Shown piece after piece: positions 50,045 to 60,073 of a stretch of DNA of 64,000 bases. The position numbers and the translations under genes were made by a program. The notes below the pieces were generated by a model. It had not been told where the DNA came from. It saw only the letters and a program-made list of their open reading frames with translations, and did not search any database. This DNA is from CAVOKN01 sp963696505 (lineage in GTDB: Bacteria; Pseudomonadota; Gammaproteobacteria; Burkholderiales; Rhodocyclaceae). How positions within the stretch are numbered: position 1 is the stretch's first letter; every line of letters begins with the position of its first letter. The stretch is from positions 1 through 64,000 of the forward strand of contig CAVOKN010000005.1 of the NCBI GenBank assembly GCA_963696505.1, in the 5' to 3' direction.

Positions 50045-50297
50045 ATGGCGCCGACGCTGGACAATCCGATCGATCGGGCAAGCTGGCTGACCATCGAGTA
50101 TCTTCGGCGCCGAGGACAGGTTCCCTACCGGAACGCCAGCATCTGCGGCAACAGCCGGGTTGTGTTCAACATCGGTGGCAACAAGTACCGTCTGGTCGTG
50201 GTGGTCCAGTACCGGGGGTTGGACCGTGTGGGTGAAGTTCATCGGAACCCATGCCCGGTACAACCGAATAGACGTGGAGACCGTGAACGAATACTAG
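50045..50297 (+). pseudogene. HigB toxin remnant
   Basis: NASICGNSRVVFNIGGNKYR is the core of HigB-type RelE-fold toxins. After the GGGGG run at 50214-50218 the frame changes and the expected end appears in another frame: VWVKFIGTHARYNRIDVETV, stop at 50295-50297. The N-terminus is also degraded. The toxin is dead. Confidence 0.75.
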
Positions 50298-50619
50298 GGC
50301 GATCCGTAACGACGACGACCTGCGGGCTGTGCTGCGCCGTCTCCAAGCGGTATTCCAGGCGCAAGCGGGCACGCCGGAGGCGGACGAGATGGAAGTTCTC
50401 GTGGCCTTGATAAGAGGCCTATGAGAACAAGCATTACCCGATCGGCCCGGCCGATCCGATCGAGGCCATCAAGTTCCGCATGGCGCAGCAGGGGCTGACG
50501 CCCCGAGACCTGGAGGCGTTCATCGGCCCCAGCGGCCGCGTTTCCGAAGTCATGAACGGGAAGCGTCCCCTGAGTCTGCGCATGACAAGCGCCTGCACGA
50601 CGGCCGGCACATCCCTTAA
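50296..50619 (+). pseudogene. HigA antitoxin remnant
   Basis: Reading from 50296 gives AIRNDDDLRAVLRRLQAVFQ and GTPEADEMEVLVAL, but the codon where ATG is expected is AGG. An extra base near 50408 breaks the frame before YENKHYPIGPADPIEAIKFR and GLTPRDLEAFIGPSGRVSEV, MNGKRPLSLRM. A third shift follows (KRLHDG). The overlap with the higB stop is typical of higBA. Confidence 0.75.
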
Positions 50620-50712
50620 GAGGGCCTCCCGGCGCGGGCCGCTTGACAGCCTGTCGGATTCATCAGCCCGGCAAATCGGGCATCGTCCCTGGAGCCTGAG
50701 CGCACGATCCGT

Positions 50713-51004
50713 TTCCGACCGATAGCGCGCGCGACCGACTATCTGCTGCCGCCCTCAGTGCAGGACGGGTTACCGCAAGCGCACCAGGCGCGCTACGCGG
50801 TGGATGTGGCGGAAGGCCCGGACCTGTCGGAACCGTAGCGAGCCTGCGCCGGTCGATGTAGCGCCGCTTGACACCCGGCACTGCTGCTGTCGCTGTTGAT
50901 CTACGGCTACGCTACCGGCACGCGTTCGAGCTGCAAGATCGGGCGAGCCACCTACGACTCGCAAGCCTTCCGCTTCATTGCCTGCGACCAGCATCCGGAC
51001 CACG
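50713..51004 (+). pseudogene. IS1182-family transposase N-terminal remnant
   Basis: Pieces in different frames: RPIARATDYLLPPSVQDGLP and ARYAVDVAEG, then LLLSLLIYGYATGTRSSCKI and ATYDSQAFRFIACDQHPDHD. These are the start of an IS1182-type transposase. An internal stop (TAG after SEP) and a frame change separate them. The rest of the gene is missing. Confidence 0.7.
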
Positions 51005-51005
51005 A

Positions 51006-51290
51006 CTCAGGCCGACGCACGAAATATCCACGGCATTTCGCCGGCGATGGTCGCACAAGCGCCGACACTCGGAGCGCTGCTGCCCATGGTTGCCGACGCG
51101 GTTCGGGACTGCCGGGTGGTCATCTACAACGCGGCCTTCGACCTGCAGTTCTTCCCAAAGGAGTCGTTCAATGACGAGCGGGTGGAATGCGCGATGCTGC
51201 AGTACGCCGAGTGAAAGGGCGACTGGAACAGCGACTGGAATCACCCCTATGGCAACCACTGCTGGCACAAGCTTGACGTGGCAGCGCGCG
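51006..51290 (+). pseudogene. DnaQ-like 3'-5' exonuclease remnant
   Basis: ADARNIHGISPAMVAQAPTL and VVIYNAAFDLQFFPKESF (the Exo II Asn...Asp region), then ECAMLQYAE and a TGA where a Trp is expected. KGDWNSDW and GNHCWHKLDVAAR continue in frame beyond it. The N-terminal Exo I part is absent: the fragment joins directly to the IS1182 remnant. From 51290 to 51690 I see no recognisable gene. Confidence 0.65.
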
Positions 51291-51699
51291 CCAGCCACGG
51301 GATTCGATGCCGACATCGAATGGCTCCGTGCCCAAGGGGGCACGATGGCCTGCCGGCATGTGTGCCGGTATTCCGGAGCGGTGCCGGTAGCCGCCATGGC
51401 TGCTGATTTGGGTCGAGCCGTCTGAGGACTTCACCCTCTATGGGACGCCTGATCGGCCGTAGGAGCCATCGGGCCTCGCGCGCGCTGCGACCGCGGTGTA
51501 GTCGGCACCGGTCATTGAGCTGTGCTGGCAACGAGAAGGACGGTTTGCCCCGAGAATGCCGTTCGGACCCGACCCCGAGCCGCTGTAGTACATCCAGAAA
51601 TGATTGCCCAGCAGCCGACATTCAGCGCGCGCCCTGCCAGCCGGCCGCCAAACCCTCGCCTCCGGAGCCGGGTGCGCTGCCTGCCGGACCGCCCGTCCA

Positions 51700-51850
51700 C
51701 ATCTCGGCAAACAGGCGCACTCGCATTGGCATGAGCCTGCAGGCCGTCACCAGGTGCGGCGGTGCCGGACTGAACTCCCAGTCAGGAAGCACGCGGACCA
51801 AGTGGCCACTGAAGAGGTCCGCGCACGCCACGCGAGTTCCATCATCACAC
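51700..51850 (-). pseudogene. LysR-type regulator C-terminal remnant
   Basis: ACADLFSGHLVRVLPDWEFS and LMPMRVRLFAEM match the end of the LysR substrate-binding domain. No DNA-binding domain or continuous frame exists upstream. The stretch to 51960 holds no other gene. Confidence 0.55.
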
Positions 51851-51977
51851 CAGCGTGGCCTCGCATCAGTGCGGCCAGCAGAACATCAAACCCCTGGGGC
51901 AGGCCTTTCGCGATGCAGGACGGTTGTGGGCAGCCCGAGCCATGACGACGATCAGCGTGAGCGGTCGCCGCCGACTC

Positions 51978-52415
51978 CTACGTGGGGGCGAGCAGCGTAA
52001 ACTGGTTGCGCGCCAGCAGCTTCCTGAAGTCTCGATCGAAGCTGACCAGGTGCTCGCCCCGTTGAGCTACGGCCGCTGATAGCCAGGCATCCGGGACATC
52101 GTTGCCACCCAGTTGCCTGTCGAGACAGAGCTGGCGCAGTTTCGACCACTCCGGGCCCAATGGCGCTAATTGCACGCCGGGCGACGCCAACAGCGCGTTG
52201 ACGAGCGCCACGGCATCTTCGATCGGCGTAGGCATCTGGAAGATCTTTGGGCTGGTGACCAGCCGCAGAAAGCTGGCCAGCACCATCGGCATCAGCGTGA
52301 ACGCCGCGCCCGCCCCGGATGCGTTGACCGCCTCTTCGATCCAAGCGCGCGCCACGGCATGATGTGGATGATCGGTGCGCGAAGCAGCGACCAGCACGTT
52401 GACATCAGGCGTCAT
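51978..52415 (-). CDS. vapC: VapC-type PIN-domain ribonuclease toxin
   Basis: 145 residues. Acidic PIN residues: DVNVLVAASRTDHP at the start, D/E near HAVARAWIEEAV, and DVPDAWLSAAVA and SFDRDFRKLL at the end. The start overlaps the antitoxin stop by about 11 bases, as usual in vapBC. Intact and therefore perhaps active, unlike the degraded genes beside it. Confidence 0.85.
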   Translation of the reverse strand: MTPDVNVLVAASRTDHPHHAVARAWIEEAVNASGAGAAFTLMPMVLASFLRLVTSPKIFQMPTPIEDAVALVNALLASPGVQLAPLGPEWSKLRQLCLDRQLGGNDVPDAWLSAAVAQRGEHLVSFDRDFRKLLARNQFTLLAPT

Positions 52416-52656
52416 CGCCTAGGGCATCGAGCAAGGCCTTGTTGCTCAGCGGGTCAACACCTGTCACCAGACCGCCGCGGCCCTTGAATACCGGCAAGCG
52501 AACCCGCCCCTTCTTCGCGGAAGCGGCCTTCGCGCGAAGTCGCAGCTGCAGCCCTTCCTCAATCAAGCGCGTCAGGCTGGTACGTTGCTGGGCCGCAAGC
52601 GCCTTTGCATCGGCGAGCAGTTGATCGTTGAGATCCAGGGTGGTCTTCATGGACAT
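52405..52656 (-). CDS. vapB: VapB-type antitoxin
   Basis: 83 residues from ATG 52656 (a second ATG is at 52650). TTLDLNDQLLADAKALAAQQ is a ribbon-helix-helix opening; the C-terminal GRGGLVTGVDPLSNKALLDA would neutralise VapC. A palindrome just upstream is the probable autoregulatory operator. Confidence 0.82.
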   Translation of the reverse strand: MSMKTTLDLNDQLLADAKALAAQQRTSLTRLIEEGLQLRLRAKAASAKKGRVRLPVFKGRGGLVTGVDPLSNKALLDALGDDA

Positions 52657-52660
52657 ATGA

Positions 52661-52674
52661 TACAGATTTCTGTA
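52661..52674. promoter_or_regulatory. Palindromic operator upstream of vapB
   Basis: TACAGATTTCTGTA is a perfect 14-bp palindrome ending five bases before the vapB ATG; suited to a ribbon-helix-helix repressor. Confidence 0.65.
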
Positions 52675-52759
52675 CCAACGATGCAAGTGCAGCCCCGCTC
52701 TGGCCGTAGCCCGAAGGTGGCGGGACAATAGCTGCCTCTTTGCTTTCGATGGATTCCCG

Positions 52760-53335
52760 ATGCAACCCGGCCATGCCCATCCCCAGGAGCCCTCCGACTG
52801 GGTGCGGCGCTTCGCGGCGCTGATCCGCTCCGGTGGCGAGGTGCTGGACCTCGCCTGTGGCGCCGGCCGTCATGCGCGCTGGCTTGCCGCTCGGGGTCAC
52901 GTTGTGGACGCCGTCGACCGCGATGCCGGGTGCATCAACGGGCTGGCGGGCGTCGTGGGCGTCCGGCCGCTTGTCGCCGACCTGGAGGACGCGCCCTGGC
53001 CCTATCCGGGGCGGAACTGGGATGCCATCGTCGTGGCGAACTACCTGCACCGGCCGCTGCTGCCGCTGCTGATCGCCTCGTTGCGCCCGGAGGGCGTGCT
53101 GATCTATGAAACCTTCATGATCGGCAACGAGCGCTTCGGCCGGCCGTCGAATCCCGACTTCCTGCTGCAGCCCGGCGAGCTGCTGCGGGTCGTCGAGGGG
53201 ATGCTGGTGGTGATTGCCTTCGAGCAGGGCGAGACGGCCGCGCCAAAGTCAGCCGTGGTGCAGCGCCTGTGCGCCGTCCAGACGGCCGACGCGGGCGGCG
53301 TCAGCCTGCCAGGATGGCCTGGGCCAGACGTTTGA
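52760..53335 (+). CDS. SAM-dependent methyltransferase (TehB-like)
   Basis: 191 residues. SAM motif I VLDLACGAGRHARWLAARG, VVDAVDRDAG and VANYLHRPLLPLLIASLRPE. Class I methyltransferase of unknown target. Its last 35 bases overlap the convergent mnmH 3' end. An AAAGTCAG octamer lies within it (53245-53252). Confidence 0.82.
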   Translation: MQPGHAHPQEPSDWVRRFAALIRSGGEVLDLACGAGRHARWLAARGHVVDAVDRDAGCINGLAGVVGVRPLVADLEDAPWPYPGRNWDAIVVANYLHRPLLPLLIASLRPEGVLIYETFMIGNERFGRPSNPDFLLQPGELLRVVEGMLVVIAFEQGETAAPKSAVVQRLCAVQTADAGGVSLPGWPGPDV

Positions 53336-54359
53336 CCGCCGGCGGCGACAGATCCTCGGTGGCGTAGGCGGGCGCTTCCGGGTAATGGACGTAGTTGCGG
53401 TCCTGGGAGCGGTAGTAGAGCGGGTCGTAGTGCTGCGCCAGCAGTTCCTCCACCAGTTCTGCCCAGGCGCCCGCGTCGGTCATGCTTTTCCAGCGCTCCA
53501 TCGTTTCGACGCTTTGCAGGCCGCGCAGGCAGTCGATACGCGCCTTGAGCCGCGCCGGGTCGGCGAGGAAGTAGTCGTAGTCGCCGATCAGGAAGCGCAC
53601 CCGGGCGCTCAGCGTGGCTTCGATCTTCAGGCAGGGACTGGCGCGCATGGTTTCGATCAGGCCCTCGGGCACCTGGAGCATGCCGATCTTGCGGCTTTCC
53701 GCCTCGACGAACACCGGCCGCCCAGCATCCAGTTCGGTCAGGGCGGCGTAGAGCCTGGACTCGAACATCTTCTGCGAGGGCTGGGGCGCGTCCGGCAGGT
53801 CGCCCAGCACCGAGCCCTTGTGCGCCGCCAGTTCTTCCAGGTCCAGCACCTGGCCGCCCAGCGCCGCCAGGGCCTGGAGCACGCGGCTCTTGCCGCTGCC
53901 GGTGGCCCCGCAGACGACGCGGTAGTCGAAGCTGCGGGGCCGGGTCTGCAATTCCGCGACGACGTGGCGGCGATAGCTCTTGTAGCCGCCTTCCAGCGCG
54001 TGGGCGTCCCAGCCGATCTGGCGCAGCACGTGGGTGAAGCCGCCGCTGCGCTTGCCGCCGCGCCAGCAATAGACCAGCGGCCGCCACTCCCGCGGGCGCT
54101 CAATGAAGCGCGCCTCGATGTGCGCGGCGATGTGGCGCAGCACCAGCACCGCGCCGGCCTTCTTGGCGGCGAAGGGCGAGTCCTGCTTGTAAAGCGTGCC
54201 GATGCGCGCCCGCTCCTCGTTGTCGAGCACAGGGCAGTTGATGGCGCCGGGCACGTGATCGTCGGCGAACTCGGCGGGCGAGCGCACGTCGATGATCTCG
54301 TCAAATTCGGCCGTCTGTGCTAGCTTGGCCGCCCCCTGTCTGGACTCTCTGGCTGTCAC
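53301..54359 (-). CDS. mnmH: tRNA 2-selenouridine synthase MnmH (SelU)
   Basis: 352 residues. An N-terminal rhodanese domain (DEIIDVRSPAEFADDHVPGA) with the active Cys in YCWRGGKRSGG, and a P-loop domain (CGATGSGKSRVLQALA). It replaces sulfur by selenium at the wobble uridine of Lys, Glu and Gln tRNAs using selenophosphate. selD starts five bases away on the other strand. The true start may be a little downstream, since the first ~15 residues are not conserved. Confidence 0.92.
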   Translation of the reverse strand: MTARESRQGAAKLAQTAEFDEIIDVRSPAEFADDHVPGAINCPVLDNEERARIGTLYKQDSPFAAKKAGAVLVLRHIAAHIEARFIERPREWRPLVYCWRGGKRSGGFTHVLRQIGWDAHALEGGYKSYRRHVVAELQTRPRSFDYRVVCGATGSGKSRVLQALAALGGQVLDLEELAAHKGSVLGDLPDAPQPSQKMFESRLYAALTELDAGRPVFVEAESRKIGMLQVPEGLIETMRASPCLKIEATLSARVRFLIGDYDYFLADPARLKARIDCLRGLQSVETMERWKSMTDAGAWAELVEELLAQHYDPLYYRSQDRNYVHYPEAPAYATEDLSPPAVKRLAQAILAG

Positions 54360-54363
54360 GGCT

Positions 54364-55410
54364 ATGAACGATCAAGCAATCAAACTGACTCAATTCTCCC
54401 ATGGCGGCGGTTGCGGCTGCAAAATCGCCCCCGCGGTGCTGAGTGAAATCCTCGCCAAGACACCGAACCATGCGTTCCCGAAGGAACTGATGGTGGGCAC
54501 CGAGACCGCCGACGATGCCGCGGTCTACAAGCTCAACGATCATCAGGCGCTGGTGGCTACCACCGACTTCTTCACGCCGATCGTGGACGATCCCTACGAC
54601 TTCGGCCGCATTGCCGCCACCAATGCCATCTCGGACATCTACGCCATGGGCGGCCGGCCGATCATGGCGCTGGCGGTGGTGGGCATGCCCCTGGACAAAC
54701 TGCCGCTGGAGGTGATCGGCCAGATCCTGGCGGGCGGCGAGGCGGTGTGTGCCGCGGCCGGGATTCCGATTGCCGGCGGCCATTCCATCGACGTCCTGGA
54801 GCCGATCTACGGCCTCGTTGCCTTGGGCCTGGTGCATCCGGACAAGGTCAAGCGCAACAGCGAGGCGCGCGCCGGCGACGTGCTGGTGCTGGGCAAGCCG
54901 CTGGGCGTGGGCATCCTCTCGGCGGCATTGAAGAAGGGCGCTCTGTCGGATGACGGCTACCACCAGATGATCGAGCACACCACCAAGCTCAACACGCCGG
55001 GCGCACGCCTGTCGGAAATGGACGGCGTGCATGCGCTGACCGACGTCACCGGCTTCGGCCTGGCCGGCCACCTGCTGGAGGTCTGCCGCGGCTCCAAGGT
55101 CGGCGCGACGGTGCGCTTCGGCGATCTGCCCGTCATCGCGGAGGCGGTGGAGTTCGTCAAGGGCGGCGTGTCCACCGGCGCGTCCACACGCAACTGGAAC
55201 GGTTACGGCAAGGATGTGGACCTGCCCCCTGACGCCCAGGAGTGGCAGCAGAAGCTCCTCAGCGACCCGCAGACCAGCGGGGGCCTGCTGGTGGCCTGCG
55301 AACCCGACGTGGTGGATCAGGTGCTGGCGGAGTTCAGGAAGGACGGCTTCGCCGAGGCGAAGGTGATCGGCGAATTGACGACTGGCGCGGCGCGCATCAG
55401 GGTTCTGTGA
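54364..55410 (+). CDS. selD: Selenide, water dikinase SelD
   Basis: 348 residues from ATG 54364. Makes selenophosphate from selenide and ATP. The catalytic loop GGGCGCKIAP has Cys, not selenocysteine, at the redox position. Also TETADDAAVYKL, TNAISDIYAMGGRP, GGHSIDVLEPIYGL and VTGFGLAGHLLEV. Divergent from mnmH with almost no gap, so their promoters must lie inside each other's reading frames. Confidence 0.96.
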   Translation: MNDQAIKLTQFSHGGGCGCKIAPAVLSEILAKTPNHAFPKELMVGTETADDAAVYKLNDHQALVATTDFFTPIVDDPYDFGRIAATNAISDIYAMGGRPIMALAVVGMPLDKLPLEVIGQILAGGEAVCAAAGIPIAGGHSIDVLEPIYGLVALGLVHPDKVKRNSEARAGDVLVLGKPLGVGILSAALKKGALSDDGYHQMIEHTTKLNTPGARLSEMDGVHALTDVTGFGLAGHLLEVCRGSKVGATVRFGDLPVIAEAVEFVKGGVSTGASTRNWNGYGKDVDLPPDAQEWQQKLLSDPQTSGGLLVACEPDVVDQVLAEFRKDGFAEAKVIGELTTGAARIRVL

Positions 55411-55527
55411 TCGCGCAGGGCGGATGAGCACTGCAGGCGCGCAATCCGCCGTTTCACCGGTGCCCGCGGAATGGCGGAAGGCGGTCCTGCGGGCCTTTTC
55501 CACCCTTGGCCCCTTTTCCGCGTTAGG

Positions 55528-56136
55528 TCATTTCCCGATCAGGGGCTTGAGGGCCGGCCAGAGGTTGTCCACGATGAGCGGCTGGGCTTCCGCCGTGGGG
55601 TGGATGGTGTCGGCGAGAAACAGTTCGCGCTTGTCGGCGAATCCCGCCAGCAGGAAGGGCACGAAGGCGAGCCTCTCGGCGCGCGCCACCTCGGCAAATG
55701 CCGCACGGAACTTTCCGGTGTAGTCGGGGCCATAGTTGGGCGGCATTTCCATGCCGACCAGCAGCACCTTGGCTTTCGAGGAACTGGCCGCGGCGATCAT
55801 CGCCCTGAGATTGTCCTTCAGCGCCTCGACCGGCAGGCCGCGCAGTCCGTCGTTGGCGCCCAGCGCGAGGACCACGAGCTGGGGACTGTGCTGGCGCAGG
55901 GCGGAAGGCAGCCGGGTGCGGCCGCCGGCAGAAGTCTCGCCGCTGATGCTGGCATTGACGACAGAATACTGTGGGTGGCTGCGGCGCAAGCGTTCGGCAA
56001 GCAGCACCGGCCAGGCCTCACCGTTCTTGAGGCCATAGCCGGCCGACAGGCTGTCGCCGAAAACCAGCAGGGTCTGGCCCGCGGCAGCGCCGGCCGACAT
56101 CAACAACAGGAAAAGGAAAGCAATGCAGCGCGACAT
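55528..56136 (-). CDS. tesA: TesA-type GDSL arylesterase / lysophospholipase
   Basis: 202 residues with signal peptide (IAFLFLLLMSAGAAAGQ). SGNH hydrolase blocks: FGDSLSAGYGL (Ser), SISGETSAGG (Gly), LGANDGLRG (Asn) and DTIHPTAEAQ (Asp/His). A periplasmic thioesterase/esterase. Its start overlaps the start of ybbA on the other strand. Confidence 0.92.
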   Translation of the reverse strand: MSRCIAFLFLLLMSAGAAAGQTLLVFGDSLSAGYGLKNGEAWPVLLAERLRRSHPQYSVVNASISGETSAGGRTRLPSALRQHSPQLVVLALGANDGLRGLPVEALKDNLRAMIAAASSSKAKVLLVGMEMPPNYGPDYTGKFRAAFAEVARAERLAFVPFLLAGFADKRELFLADTIHPTAEAQPLIVDNLWPALKPLIGK

Positions 56137-56845
56137 GGATCCTGACTCCGCCCTTCCAATGATCGAGGCCATCGATCTCGGCAAGGAAGTGACGAGCGGT
56201 GACGAACAACTGGTGATTCTGCACCAACTCGCGTTCCGCGTGATGCCGGGCGAGGCGGTGGCAGTGGTTGGGGCTTCGGGCTCGGGCAAGTCCACGCTGC
56301 TCGGACTGCTGGCGGGCCTGGACGTTCCGACCCGCGGCACGGTGCGCCTCGACGGCGAGGATCTTTTCGCTGTGGACGAGGATGGCCGTGCCGCGCTGCG
56401 CGGCCGGCTGCTCGGCTTCGTGTTCCAGTCCTTCCAGCTCCTGCCCGCGCTCAACGCCCTGGAAAACGTGATGCTGCCGCTGGAACTCGCCAGCCGGCGC
56501 TCCGCCCGCGACGATGCCATGCGCATGGTGGAGCGGGTCGGCCTCGGCCATCGCATGGGCCACTACCCGAAACATCTCTCCGGCGGCGAGCAGCAGCGGG
56601 TGGCGCTGGCGCGCGCCTTCGCCATGGGGCCGCGGCTGCTGCTGGCGGACGAACCCACCGGCAACCTCGACGGTGCTACCGGCGCCGCCATCATCGACCT
56701 GATGTTCGACATGAACCGCGAGCGCGGCACCACGCTGCTGCTCGTGACCCATGACGAAGCCATAGCGCGACGCTGCCCGCGGGTACTCAAGCTCAACGGC
56801 GGGCGCCTGGTGGAGGATAGCGGAGCGGCGTTGGCGGTGGCCTGA
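56123..56845 (+). CDS. ybbA: YbbA-type ABC transporter ATP-binding protein
   Basis: 240 residues from ATG 56123 (ribosome site AAGGAAAG); ATG 56135 or 56159 are possible. Walker A GASGSGKSTLL, Q-loop VFQSFQLLPALNAL, signature LSGGEQQRVALARAF and Walker B LLLADEPTGNLD, typical of the MacB/LolD branch. Its usual permease partner is YbbP, found here only at 6622-9099. Confidence 0.9.
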   Translation: MQRDMDPDSALPMIEAIDLGKEVTSGDEQLVILHQLAFRVMPGEAVAVVGASGSGKSTLLGLLAGLDVPTRGTVRLDGEDLFAVDEDGRAALRGRLLGFVFQSFQLLPALNALENVMLPLELASRRSARDDAMRMVERVGLGHRMGHYPKHLSGGEQQRVALARAFAMGPRLLLADEPTGNLDGATGAAIIDLMFDMNRERGTTLLLVTHDEAIARRCPRVLKLNGGRLVEDSGAALAVA

Positions 56846-56884
56846 TCGGCAGGTGCGCGAGGCGAGATCAGCCGACGATCCGGC

Positions 56885-58174
56885 TCAGAGACCAATTTTC
56901 TTGGCGATCAGCTCCGCACAGCGCACGCCGCTCCTGACCGCCGCCTCTATCGTCGCCGGATAGTCCGACGCGACGTAGTCCCCGGCCAGGTAGAGCCCCG
57001 GCAGCGGCGTGTCGCAGGGCGGGCGGAGGAGGTCCGGCGTGCAGGCGAAGGTGGCGCGCTTTTCCGCTATCACCCGGGTCCATCGAGGCGTGACGGATCG
57101 GCCCAGGAGAGCCGCTGTCTCGGCACTGACTTTCGCCGCAAGCGCCTCGTGGTCCAGTTCCAGGTGGCGGCCGCGGGCGCTGATCACGGCCGCCAGCAGG
57201 CCCGGCGGGCCGCCACAGCGGCCGCGGTCGAACAGCCATTGCGTGAGTCCGTCGTCCATGCCGAGCATGGGGGCTTGCAGCGTCACCGATGCGTCATAGG
57301 CGAGGTAGCAGGTGAGGGTCGGCTCGTAGGCGAAGGCGGCGACGGTGGCGCGGATTTCCGCCAGTTCCCGCAGCGCTTCCAGCAAGGGGTGGAGGTGCTG
57401 GGGGGCGACCGCCAGTACGACATTGGAATAGGAGCCGCCGGGCGCGTTTTCCAGTTCGAAGCCAGCGGCGCAGCGGCTTACGGTCCCGATGCGAATGCCG
57501 CTGAGAACCTCGCCGCCGTGGCGGCGAACGAACTCGGCCGCCGCCTCCGGAAACAGGCGCGACAGGTTGACCTTCGGCAGCAGCAAGTCGCTTGCCGCGC
57601 GCCGGGCGCCCAGGGTATCGCGCAGGACATTGAGGAACACCCGCGCCGAGGCCCGTTCCGCCGGCGTGTTGAGCGCCGCGACGCACAGCGGTTCCCACAC
57701 CAGCCGGCGCAAGCTACCCGACTGACCATGGTCATCGAGGAGTTCGGCGACGGCGAGGTCGCGGTGCAGTTCGTAGCGAACGGCCTTGAGGCAATTCATG
57801 AACTGCATCGCGCCCAGTTTTTCCGCCGTCGTTGCGCCCCGGGCCCGGGCCAGCGCCCAGGCGAGATGCAGCGGCGCTGGCAAGCGTGGCGCCGCGAGCC
57901 GCAGTTTGCCGGGGTAGAGCAGGGTCAGCGGCAAGCGCAGCAGCGCCTGTTCCGGGGCGACGCCCACCAGCTTCAGCAGGCGCAGGGTTTCGCGGTAGGC
58001 GCCGGAGAGGATGTGCTGGCCGTTGTCCAAGGGCAGCCCGTCGATCTCGACGCGCCGCGCGCGTCCGCCGAGGTTGCGGCCCGCTTCGAACACGGTGACC
58101 GGGATGCCTCGGGTGACCAACTCGACCGCGGCAGCGAGTCCCGCATAGCCGGCGCCCACCACCGCCACGCGCAT
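56885..58174 (-). CDS. hpnE: Hydroxysqualene/squalene FAD oxidoreductase HpnE
   Basis: 429 residues from ATG 58174 (434 from 58189). FAD motif VVGAGYAGLAAAVELVTRG, then VFEAGRNLGGRARR and the C-terminal LPGLYLAGDYVASDYPATIE. HpnE reduces hydroxysqualene to squalene in the HpnCDE route. Third gene after hpnC and hpnD. No squalene-hopene cyclase gene is in the window. Confidence 0.92.
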   Translation of the reverse strand: MRVAVVGAGYAGLAAAVELVTRGIPVTVFEAGRNLGGRARRVEIDGLPLDNGQHILSGAYRETLRLLKLVGVAPEQALLRLPLTLLYPGKLRLAAPRLPAPLHLAWALARARGATTAEKLGAMQFMNCLKAVRYELHRDLAVAELLDDHGQSGSLRRLVWEPLCVAALNTPAERASARVFLNVLRDTLGARRAASDLLLPKVNLSRLFPEAAAEFVRRHGGEVLSGIRIGTVSRCAAGFELENAPGGSYSNVVLAVAPQHLHPLLEALRELAEIRATVAAFAYEPTLTCYLAYDASVTLQAPMLGMDDGLTQWLFDRGRCGGPPGLLAAVISARGRHLELDHEALAAKVSAETAALLGRSVTPRWTRVIAEKRATFACTPDLLRPPCDTPLPGLYLAGDYVASDYPATIEAAVRSGVRCAELIAKKIGL

Positions 58175-58190
58175 CGATGCCAGCGTCAAA

Positions 58191-59029
58191 TCAGCCCCGC
58201 AGCCAGGTGATCCAGGCCAGCCACAGCTTGCGCAGGGGCGTCAGCGCGATGCGTTGCTGCAGCACGCGGCAGCCGTCGCGGCGGATCTCGCCCAACAGGC
58301 TGCGGTAGATCGCCGCCATGACGAGGCCGGCGCGCTGCGACTTGCGGTCCGCCGCCGGCAGCGCGGCCAGGGCCTGCGCGTACATGCCGTCGGCGCGCTC
58401 GATCTGGAATTCCATCAGGCGACGGAAGCGCTCGCTGTGCCTGGCTTCGAGGATCTCGGCCGGCTTTACCTCGAAGCGGCGCAGCTCGTCCAGCGGCAGG
58501 TAGATGCGCCCACGGCGGGCGTCTTCGCCCACGTCGCGGACGATGTTGGTGAGCTGGAAAGCGAGCCCGAGGTCGTGGGCGTACCTGAGGGTGCGCCGGT
58601 CGCCATAGCCGAAGATCTCGGCGGCCATCAGCCCGACCACGCTCGCTACCCGGTAGCAGTAGAGCTGCAGCGCCTTGAAGTCGAGGTAGCGGTTCTGCTG
58701 CAGGTCCATTTCCATGCCGTCGATGATCTCCTGGAAATGCTCGGCGGGCAGGTCGAAGCGGCGCACCACCGGCGCCAGGGCCACGGCCACCGGGTGCTGG
58801 GGCTCGCCGGAGAAGCTGCGGCGGATCTCGTCGCGCCACCAGGCGAGCTTGGTCTGGGCCAGGTGGGGGTCGGCGCATTCGTCCACCGCGTCGTCCACCT
58901 CGCGGCAGAAGGCGTAGAGGGCGGTGATGGCGCGGCGCCGCTCGGGCGGCAGGAACAGGAAGCTGTAGTAGAAGCTGGAGCCACTCTGGGCAGCCTTCTG
59001 CTGGCAGTACTCGTCGGGGCTCACGGCGT

Positions 59030-59033
<4 letters not shown>
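58191..59033 (-). CDS. hpnD: Presqualene diphosphate synthase HpnD
   Basis: 280 residues from ATG 59033. The two Asp-rich motifs of squalene synthase-type enzymes: REVDDAVDECAD and NIVRDVGEDARRG, with YLPLDELRRF. Condenses two farnesyl diphosphates. Overlaps the hpnC stop by four bases. Confidence 0.93.
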
Positions 59034-59839
<806 letters not shown>

Positions 59840-59895
59840 CTTGAACGGTGCCGCGCCCATGCGTTCGGGATAGCCGGGGCGGCGCCCGGAAGCCA

Positions 59896-59925
59896 CTGAC
59901 AGTATAGAGCCGAATCGGCTAGAAT
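59896..59925 (+). promoter_or_regulatory. tRNA-Leu promoter
   Basis: CTGACA (59896-59901), 18-base spacer and TAGAAT (59920-59925), placing the start of transcription about 3-5 bases before the mature tRNA end. Confidence 0.65.
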
Positions 59926-59934
59926 GACTGGCGC

Positions 59935-60019
59935 GCGAAGGTGGCGGAATTGGCAGACGCACTGGATTTAGGTTCCAGCGCCGCGAGGCATGCGGGTTCA
60001 AGTCCCGCCCTTCGCACCA
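59935..60019 (+). tRNA. tRNA-Leu (anticodon TAG)
   Basis: 85 bases with encoded CCA. Acceptor GCGAAGG pairs with CCTTCGC; D loop AATTGGCAGACGC; anticodon arm CTGGA-TTTAGGT-TCCAG gives TAG; a long variable arm (GCCGCGAGGCATG region) marks a class II tRNA; T arm GGGTTCAAGTCCC. Confidence 0.96.
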
Positions 60020-60073
60020 CGCCGCCCCGGTATGCCCCGCGCTGCCCACCCTCGATCCATTCAAGGAAGTTCA

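Noticed and set aside
51438..51710. Minus-strand frame with NHFWMYYSGSGSGPNG
   Set aside because: No family recognised and no ribosome site; it lies in decayed DNA. Left unassigned.
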